The notes below the pieces were generated by a model. It did no database searches. It worked only from the letters and a program-made list of their open reading frames with translations, and was not told the DNA's origin. A stretch of 61,874 bases of DNA, taken from NCBI GenBank assembly GCA_034422835.1, contig DAOUJJ010000010.1, positions 1 through 61,874 of the forward strand, in the 5' to 3' direction. Within the stretch, counting starts at the first letter, position 1; each line of letters begins with the position of its first letter. This document shows, in pieces, positions 56,675 through 61,874 of this stretch. The DNA is from VXMO01 sp034422835. Lineage in GTDB: Bacteria; Chloroflexota; Dehalococcoidia; UBA6926. The translations under genes and the position numbers were made by a program.

Positions 56675-57628
56675 CTAACCCAGCGAATCGACGAGCCGCG
56701 CATCCGACGTTCCCGCCGTCAGCTCTGCCAGGCATTCCGAAAGGTCATCCGCAAGGGGTGATCGAACCTCAACAGTTTCCCCGCTTGCAGGGTGCTCGAA
56801 AGTCAGTGAAAGCGCGTGTAAGAAGAGGCGCGGCACCGGATCGCGGCTGCCGCGCGCGTAGATGACATCTCCGGCGACCGGATGCCGCAGCGATGCGAAA
56901 TGAACGCGAATCTGGTGCAGTCGCCCGGTTTGCGGCTTCGCCTCTACTAGAGTGTAGCCGCCTTTCAGGTACGCCAGCACGCGGTACCGGGTTGTGGCAA
57001 GGCGTCCCGATACGACGACGGCCATTCGCTGTCGATGCCTCGGATCACGTCCCAACGAGGCCTCGATCACGCCGGTTGGCGGCTCCAGCAGCCCTCGCAG
57101 CAGGGCGATGTAGACCTTCTCAACACTGCGGGACTGGAACTGCCGCGAAAGCGCCGCGTGCGCCGCGTCGTTCTTGGCGATCAGCATCACGCCGGACGTG
57201 TCCTTGTCCAGCCGATGAACAATCCCCGGCCTGTCCTCGCCTCCAATCGTTGAGAGCGGTCCCTCGCGCCCCAACAGCGCGTTCACAATCGTTCCTGTCG
57301 GGTGACCGGGTCCGGGATGGACGGCGACGCCTGGCGGCTTGTCGATTGCGAGAATCCCGTCATCCTCGTAGACCACCGGTAGAGGTGAATGCTCGGCGGA
57401 TAGCCCTACCGTTTCTCCGGTTTCTATCTCGCCGGTAATCGTGATTTCGTCGCCGGGCTCAATGGCGTGCCCACGCTTGCGCGGCACATCTCCGTTGACG
57501 CTGACCCGCCCATCATGGATCAGTCGACCAATCGCCGACCGTGAGATATCGATGGCGAGCGCAGAGGCGAGGTATCGATCAAGCCGCCTCTCGGATGTCT
57601 CAGGCGGGACGGTCAGACGAGTCTCCAT
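56675..57628 (-). CDS. RluD-family pseudouridine synthase
   Basis: A 317-residue protein with an N-terminal S4 RNA-binding domain (RLDRYLASALAIDISRSAIG), catalytic motif VHRLDKDTSGVMLIAK near residue 145, and QTGRLHQIRVHFASLRHPVAGD. It modifies uridines in 23S rRNA (RluD/RluC-like). It overlaps the end of lspA by 29 bases. Confidence 0.92.
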   Translation of the reverse strand: METRLTVPPETSERRLDRYLASALAIDISRSAIGRLIHDGRVSVNGDVPRKRGHAIEPGDEITITGEIETGETVGLSAEHSPLPVVYEDDGILAIDKPPGVAVHPGPGHPTGTIVNALLGREGPLSTIGGEDRPGIVHRLDKDTSGVMLIAKNDAAHAALSRQFQSRSVEKVYIALLRGLLEPPTGVIEASLGRDPRHRQRMAVVVSGRLATTRYRVLAYLKGGYTLVEAKPQTGRLHQIRVHFASLRHPVAGDVIYARGSRDPVPRLFLHALSLTFEHPASGETVEVRSPLADDLSECLAELTAGTSDARLVDSLG

Positions 57629-58217
57629 CCTCAGCCCTCTGTTCTTCCGTTAGAGATTCGTCTTTCCCGCGAAAGCGGGAATCCGGCATCTCCTCCGCCT
57701 CCCACCTCTTCTCCGCTGCACGATTCCTCAACACATAGAAAGCCAGCGCCAACAGCCCAACCGTCAGGGCGGAGTCCGCCACGTTGAACGTCGGAAAATA
57801 GTAGTCGCTCCATACCTGCACGCTGATAAAGTCCACGACCGCGCCCCGCACGAGCCGGTCCGTCAGGTTTCCCAGCGCTCCACCCAACAGGAGAGCGAGG
57901 GAATAGCGCAGCAGGGCACTCTCCCGCCCGTTCGCCCGGTAATAGAACAGCACGCCCAACACCCCGATGATGCTGACCAGGATCAGGAACTCCGTCTGGC
58001 CGCGCAGCAGGCCGAACGCGCTTCCGGTGTTCGTTACGTGGGTCAGACGCAGAAGTCCGTTCTCGGGGATCGACTCGTACAGGCGCAGGTTATTGACGAT
58101 CAGCAGCTTGGTGACCTGGTCGGCGATGTAGATGACCAGCGTGACCGCGGCGAATGGCAGGAAATGGCCGCCGAATCCCCTTGGCGCGGTTGGACGCGAG
58201 CCGCCGTCCTCTACCAC
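57600..58217 (-). CDS. lspA: Lipoprotein signal peptidase with a repeat-derived C-terminal tail
   Basis: The 205-residue protein, longer than the usual 155-170, has four membrane helices and both catalytic Asp motifs: GNLTDRLVRGAVVDF and NVADSALTVG. The tail after the last helix contains PDSRFRGKDES, the in-frame translation of the palindromic repeat at 57659-57684, and runs on into the start of the pseudouridine synthase gene. It releases signal peptides of the several lipoproteins seen in this window. Its start overlaps the cysM stop by seven bases. Confidence 0.92.
   Translation of the reverse strand: MVEDGGSRPTAPRGFGGHFLPFAAVTLVIYIADQVTKLLIVNNLRLYESIPENGLLRLTHVTNTGSAFGLLRGQTEFLILVSIIGVLGVLFYYRANGRESALLRYSLALLLGGALGNLTDRLVRGAVVDFISVQVWSDYYFPTFNVADSALTVGLLALAFYVLRNRAAEKRWEAEEMPDSRFRGKDESLTEEQRAEDGDSSDRPA
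57659..57684. repeat. Interspersed palindromic repeat inside the lspA coding region
   Basis: CGTCTTTCCCGCGAAAGCGG.. copy of the 698-723 family, inserted in frame near the 3' end of lspA. Confidence 0.88.
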
Positions 58218-59146
58218 CAGATCTTGCGCCCCATCTCGGCGTCGATCTCATCCAGCGGGCGAGTCCACAGGCCGGTTGAGAGGTATTTCCAGCCGCCGTC
58301 AGCGAACAGGCAGACGATGTTTCCGTTGTCCATCCGCTCCGCCAGCCGCTGCGCGCACGCCAGCACCGCGCCGGATGAGATGCCCGCGAAGATGCTCTCC
58401 GTTTGCAGCAGTTCCCGCGTCTTTTCGAACGATTCACGCGACGTAATGATGAATTGCCCGTCCAGCACAGTCGTATCGAGGATCGGCGGGATGAATCCGT
58501 CCTCCAGCGACCGCAGCCCTTGGATGCGCTCCTCCGGGTGCGGCACGACGGCGATGATCCGCGCGTCCGGGTTGTGCTCCTTGAGCCGCCGCCCAACTCC
58601 CGTCAACGTCCCGCCCGTGCCGAGACCGGCCACGAACGTATCCACTTCGGGCAGTTGTTGGATGATTTCCTCGCCTGTGCCGTCGTAGTGCGCTCGGGGA
58701 TTCGCCTCGTTGCCGTACTGGTACAGCATCACGTACTTATCCGGCTCCTTTTCAGCCATCTGCTGCGCGACCTCGATTGCGCCGTTGGTGCCGTGACGCC
58801 CCTCGCTGAAAACGACGTTCGCGCCGAATGACTCAATCAACGCCTGCCGCTCATCGGTCACGTTGTCCGGCAAGACGACGGTGACGTCATAGCCCTTGTA
58901 GCGCGCGACCATGGCGAGAGAGACGCCGGTGTTGCCGCTGGACGGTTCAAGGATGATCCGGCCGTCGCCAAGCGTTCCGTCCGCCTCGGCGTTCTCCACC
59001 ATGAGCAGGGCGATGCGGTCCTTCACGCTGCCCGTCGGGTTCTGGCCTTCCAGCTTGGCAAAAAGGCGGACGCCCGGCTTGGGTTGAAGCCGTTTCAGTT
59101 CAACAAGGGGCGTATTGCCGATTGTGTCCAGTATGCTGCCGGTCAT
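58211..59146 (-). CDS. cysM: CysM-type cysteine synthase (likely O-phosphoserine sulfhydrylase)
   Basis: A 311-residue PLP enzyme: NPTGSVKDRIALLM with the Schiff-base Lys, PSSGNTGVSLAMVAR, VAGLGTGGTLTGVGRRL, and FAGISSGAV. The stretches VMLYQYGNEANPRAHYDGTG and ADGGWKYLSTG with the C-terminal D-x-A..W closely follow mycobacterial CysM, which uses O-phosphoserine and thiocarboxylated CysO, rather than CysK. A cysO gene at 34.5 kb and a moeB gene 0.99 kb upstream on the same strand support this. It overlaps lspA. Confidence 0.85.
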   Translation of the reverse strand: MTGSILDTIGNTPLVELKRLQPKPGVRLFAKLEGQNPTGSVKDRIALLMVENAEADGTLGDGRIILEPSSGNTGVSLAMVARYKGYDVTVVLPDNVTDERQALIESFGANVVFSEGRHGTNGAIEVAQQMAEKEPDKYVMLYQYGNEANPRAHYDGTGEEIIQQLPEVDTFVAGLGTGGTLTGVGRRLKEHNPDARIIAVVPHPEERIQGLRSLEDGFIPPILDTTVLDGQFIITSRESFEKTRELLQTESIFAGISSGAVLACAQRLAERMDNGNIVCLFADGGWKYLSTGLWTRPLDEIDAEMGRKIWW

Positions 59147-59199
59147 GTGCCTAGTTTATCGCGTTGCGGACAGCAGGCGGGCAGGATTTGCAGCGAGAG

Positions 59200-60000
59200 T
59201 CAGATTGCGATCTCTCGCAGATGCCCCTTGAGATTCCTGGTCATGCTGCGCAGGGAGACTGCCGTAATGGATGCGGAGATGCCGCCGCCGGCAAGAGGAA
59301 TCAGCTTGCTGATCCCTTTCGCGAATGAGGTCTTTGTCAGCCGCACGCCGATTGTGCGGAAGAGCGCGTACCTGAGAGGAATATAGAGCGGCGCCGCGGT
59401 CAGTCGAATCCTGGCGATGCGGTAGGCGGCGTTTGACTTTGACGCCTCTGCGATCTCCCTAAGGCTGTCAGTCGCCTGGCGAACTCCGAAGACCGCGCCG
59501 ACCAGCAGCCATATCCTGAACTCCGTTTCCTCGTTCAGCTGCAGATCGCCGTCCTCGAACAGGTCATCCCATCCGTACAGGTACATCAGCTTCTGCGCGC
59601 ATACCACCGCGTGCCAATTGAGTTGGGCAAGGTCCACGGGGACCGTCGCCGCCATCAACCATCCTCCCGGCAGCCCTGCCGCGAAGGAAATGCCGGACGA
59701 CTTGACGATGTGCGACAGGATGATGGCGTCGGCCATCCTGTCGAGCGTTTCCAGGGGCACGTCGGCCGCCAGCGGCGTTGTCGCGATCGCCCGCCCGACT
59801 TCGATGCTGTTCTGGGCGTAATAGCGATCCAGTTGTTTCCCCAAGAATGTTCTGCGATCCACCTTCAATCCCGGGATAGCGGTCATCGCAGGCAGCAGAC
59901 GCCGCAGAATGGGGTGCGAGCCTCCGGCCCCGCTCTCGCGGTTCCACTCACTGTCGTCGGCGCCGTCTCCCTCACGCGCCCGCGTCGATGTATCGGTCAC
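59200..60000 (-). CDS. EcsC-like protein
   Basis: A 266-residue helical protein. GGWLMAATVPVDLAQLNWHAVVCAQKLMYLYG and the late Gly-rich LIPLAGGGISASITAVSLRSM (two segments) resemble the EcsC family, whose Bacillus member affects the EcsAB transporter; its function here is unknown. It could associate with the membrane through the amphipathic or hydrophobic helices. Confidence 0.55.
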   Translation of the reverse strand: MTDTSTRAREGDGADDSEWNRESGAGGSHPILRRLLPAMTAIPGLKVDRRTFLGKQLDRYYAQNSIEVGRAIATTPLAADVPLETLDRMADAIILSHIVKSSGISFAAGLPGGWLMAATVPVDLAQLNWHAVVCAQKLMYLYGWDDLFEDGDLQLNEETEFRIWLLVGAVFGVRQATDSLREIAEASKSNAAYRIARIRLTAAPLYIPLRYALFRTIGVRLTKTSFAKGISKLIPLAGGGISASITAVSLRSMTRNLKGHLREIAI

Positions 60001-60132
60001 ACTTCATCCCTCCGCGCTGTCATCCTCACCCATTTAGTTTAACGCGCGCGTCACGCGCCGCTGAGGACAACACGAGTTACTCCCCCCGCCGGAATGCGGG
60101 ATGCAAACAGGAAGGCCGATCGGTAGAAAGCT

Positions 60133-61008
60133 CTACTCGAACGCGGGCATGCCGCAGAAGGCTTCGTAGTCGATGAGCTCCGTGACCGTCGGGTTCTCGC
60201 CGCAGGCGGGGCAGTTCGGGTCCTTGCGGATCTTGACGGTCCGCATATCCATGTCCAGCGCATCAACCATGAGCAGCCGGTTCACCAGAGGCTTGCCGAC
60301 GCCCAGGATGAGCTTGATGGCCTCCGTCGCCATGAGGGAGCCGATGATGCCCGGCAGCACGCCAAGCACGCCCGCCTCCGCGCAGGAGGGGACCATGCCG
60401 GGCGGCGGCGGCGCGGGGTACAGGCAACGGTAGCAGCCCTGCCCGGGCAAGAACGTCGTCACCTGGCCGTCAAACATGAAGATGGAGCCGTGCACGACGG
60501 GCTTGTCCATGAGCACGCCGAGGTCGTTGATGAGGTAGCGCGTGGGGAAGTTGTCCGTGCCGTCGATGAGGATGTCAAACTCCTCCGCGATCTCCATTGC
60601 GTTCTCAGAGTTGATGTGCTTGGCGATCTTGACGATCTCCGCGTCCGGGTTGATCTCGCGGATGGTGTCCTCGGCGGAATCGACCTTGGGGCGGCCGATG
60701 TCATCGTGCCCGTGCAGGAGCTGGCGGTGCAGGTTGGTGATGTCGACGTCATCGAAATCGACGATGCCGATCTTGCCGACACCGGCGGCGGCCAGGTACA
60801 TGGCGAGCGGGGAGCCGAGCCCTCCGGCCCCGATGAGCAGCACGCTCGCGTCCATCAGCTTGCGCTGCCCGATGCTGCCGACCTGCGGCATGATGATGTG
60901 CCGACTGAATCGCTGCACCTGCTGGGGTGTCAGGGTGCGCGGCGCTTCAATGAGTCCGTTCTTCGCCGCCCCGTTCGCAGTCGTTGTGGTTGTCGTCGTA
61001 GTAGCCAT
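60133..61008 (-). CDS. moeB: MoeB/ThiF-family adenylyltransferase (sulfur-carrier activator)
   Basis: A 291-residue E1-like enzyme. ATP site IGAGGLGSPLAMYLAAAGVG near residue 60, DDVDITNLHRQLLH, TDNFPTRYLIND, and the zinc Cys pairs CYRC and CPAC. The conserved Cys in VPSCAEAGVLGVLPG is present. There is no C-terminal rhodanese domain, so the sulfur donor is a separate protein. It would adenylate CysO or MoaD at the C-terminal Gly. The first ten residues are a Thr run (MATTTTTTTT) from an ACN codon repeat. Confidence 0.9.
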   Translation of the reverse strand: MATTTTTTTTANGAAKNGLIEAPRTLTPQQVQRFSRHIIMPQVGSIGQRKLMDASVLLIGAGGLGSPLAMYLAAAGVGKIGIVDFDDVDITNLHRQLLHGHDDIGRPKVDSAEDTIREINPDAEIVKIAKHINSENAMEIAEEFDILIDGTDNFPTRYLINDLGVLMDKPVVHGSIFMFDGQVTTFLPGQGCYRCLYPAPPPPGMVPSCAEAGVLGVLPGIIGSLMATEAIKLILGVGKPLVNRLLMVDALDMDMRTVKIRKDPNCPACGENPTVTELIDYEAFCGMPAFE

Positions 61009-61115
61009 CCTCAGAGTCTCCCTTGTGATATCCCGTCCAGACAGTATAGGCGATTGGGGGGAAAGCTACCGCCTTTGGAACAATACTGACCCTCACCCTC
61101 GTTTAGTTCAACGAG

Positions 61116-61145
61116 TTGACAGACACAGAGGCCGGAGTGTATCCG
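61116..61145 (+). promoter_or_regulatory. Promoter of the restriction-like gene, apparently leaderless
   Basis: A perfect TTGACA (61116-61121), an 18-base spacer and TATCCG (61140-61145). The ATG follows six bases later at 61152. Confidence 0.5.
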
Positions 61146-61151
61146 GGTTGT

Positions 61152-61874
61152 ATGCCGGCTAATGCGTCTGACAAGTTCGGGTTCGATGATCTGTGGAGCC
61201 TTTATTCGGGGTGGGTTGGCGGTGGCCGGCCATACGAGCACATCAGCGAAATCCTTGAGCGCGCCAAGAAGATGCATGAAGCTGACTGGCGTTCCAGAAC
61301 CAATGGCAATGGTGATCATGGTCAGTCGTGGAGATCATGGAAGGGAAAGAACTTCGAAAAGCTCGTACGACGCATTGTCAAAGAGGAAGTTGGGCGCCTG
61401 AATCGGACAAATGGCCTCAATCTCGCGACCACCGACGACACCGCTCTAGGAAGCGCAAACCTGAGCTATGAACTGGATTGCGTTAAGCGCAACCTCTTGG
61501 TCGATTACGGCCCCTTTGGCTTCCACCTCCCCGACGCCGATCTTGTTGTCTACGATCGAAACTCCCTCAAAGCTCTTTGCATTATGTCGTGCAAAGTGAC
61601 GCTGCGTGAGCGCATTGCCCAGACCGCCTACTGGAAACTGAAGCTCAGTAAATCTGCCGTCACCCGTCATGTCCGCGTCACGTTGGTCACGCCGGACGAG
61701 GATGGGGACCTATTGATTCGACCTGAAATGGGGCGGCTGGCTAAGAAGAATTATGCAATCGCCAGCATGGACCTAGACACCACCTATGTGTTGAATGAGG
61801 CATTGCAGCCCACTGATCGCATCAAGCCTTTCAGCAGTTTCGAACATGACATAACGACCGGGGGGGGGGGGGGG
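61152..61874 (+). CDS. BsaWI-like type II restriction endonuclease, 3' truncated by the window end
   Basis: The frame is open from the ATG at 61152 to the end (241 codons), the last Gly codons being poly-G artefact. The N-terminal half is helical (GKNFEKLVRRIVKEEVGRL near residue 65). A PD-(D/E)xK core is visible: FHLPDADLVVYD with D128/D130, then CIMSCKVTLRER (K148) and IAQTAYWKLKL, a pattern I associate with BsaWI-type enzymes. No methyltransferase is seen, so it should lie beyond the edge. Assignment to the BsaWI group is from memory. Confidence 0.6.
   Translation, partial: MPANASDKFGFDDLWSLYSGWVGGGRPYEHISEILERAKKMHEADWRSRTNGNGDHGQSWRSWKGKNFEKLVRRIVKEEVGRLNRTNGLNLATTDDTALGSANLSYELDCVKRNLLVDYGPFGFHLPDADLVVYDRNSLKALCIMSCKVTLRERIAQTAYWKLKLSKSAVTRHVRVTLVTPDEDGDLLIRPEMGRLAKKNYAIASMDLDTTYVLNEALQPTDRIKPFSSFEHDITTGGGGG
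61860..61874. other. Terminal run of 15 G, probable sequencing artefact
   Basis: A homopolymer of G at the exact contig end is typical of signal loss in two-colour sequencing. The final glycine codons of the last gene should not be trusted. Confidence 0.8.

Overview
The window is one linear piece of a GC-rich bacterial chromosome (about 60 percent GC by eye). The best guess is a Chloroflexota member related to Dehalococcoidia or the SAR202 lineages. The grounds are secreted lipoproteins with long Pro/Thr linkers, paired flavin oxidoreductases of the nitronate monooxygenase family, an orphan molybdopterin hydroxylase subunit, oligopeptide ABC systems, and an actinobacterial-like CysO/CysM sulfur route. 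No rRNA is present, so this is inference. Both ends are cut: a surface-protein fragment at base 1, and a restriction-enzyme-like gene that runs into an implausible run of 15 G at the right end.

Layout. 0-10 kb: Ig-like fragment, amino-acid-type binding lipoprotein, MMPL exporter with a DM13 membrane protein, a coiled-coil orphan, and two tandem NMO-type oxidoreductases. 10-19 kb: accessory genes (T5orf172/GIY-YIG protein, retropepsin-like protease, DUF4160 with DUF2442-HTH, MntA-HepT, HigBA) around a housekeeping block (metallophosphoesterase, tRNA-Leu, rpsT, bifunctional RelA/SpoT). 18-32 kb: an HNH nuclease, an extracellular peptide-binding protein and a BNR-repeat protein in one unit, a second peptide-binding lipoprotein, three tRNAs, and a four-gene oligopeptide permease operon with four-base overlaps. 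32-37 kb: a second retropepsin gene with a DUF5678-like partner, then a plus-strand island (33.17-34.38 kb) set between minus-strand genes, then cysO, msrB, msrA, a DUF6295 gene and a dienelactone hydrolase. 37-44 kb: FitAB/VapBC-type toxin-antitoxin, molybdopterin hydroxylase, LRR lipoprotein, a broken quinone-oxidoreductase copy fused antisense to a lipoprotein gene, and the intact quinone oxidoreductase. 44-61 kb: mostly housekeeping (uvrA, NTP pyrophosphatase-like, mutY, zincin, recQ, phosphodiesterase, ROK kinase, tRNA-Asp, gltX, rluD-like, lspA, cysM, EcsC-like, moeB), ending in a BsaWI-like endonuclease.

Links between genes. cysO (34.5 kb), cysM (58.2 kb) and moeB (60.1 kb) together suggest O-phosphoserine-dependent cysteine synthesis from a protein thiocarboxylate; msrA and msrB next to cysO repair oxidised methionine. 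The peptide permease operon has no binding protein of its own, but two candidates lie within 10 kb. Three toxin-antitoxin modules, two nuclease-like genes and a restriction-like gene make this an accessory-rich segment. Two of those modules and the restriction gene appear to have -10 boxes 6-7 bases before the start codon, which suggests leaderless mRNAs.

Most unusual region: 33.17-34.38 kb. A 25-base motif also found at 12.8 kb precedes a segment that can fold into a multi-helix RNA closed by a perfect 14-bp long-range stem. A small, very basic, high-GC3 protein gene follows, then two coupled micro-ORFs and a second hairpin-rich segment ending in a 12-bp hairpin. I recognise neither the RNA nor the protein. 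Short palindromic repeats are scattered through the window and have become part of several genes' 3' ends.
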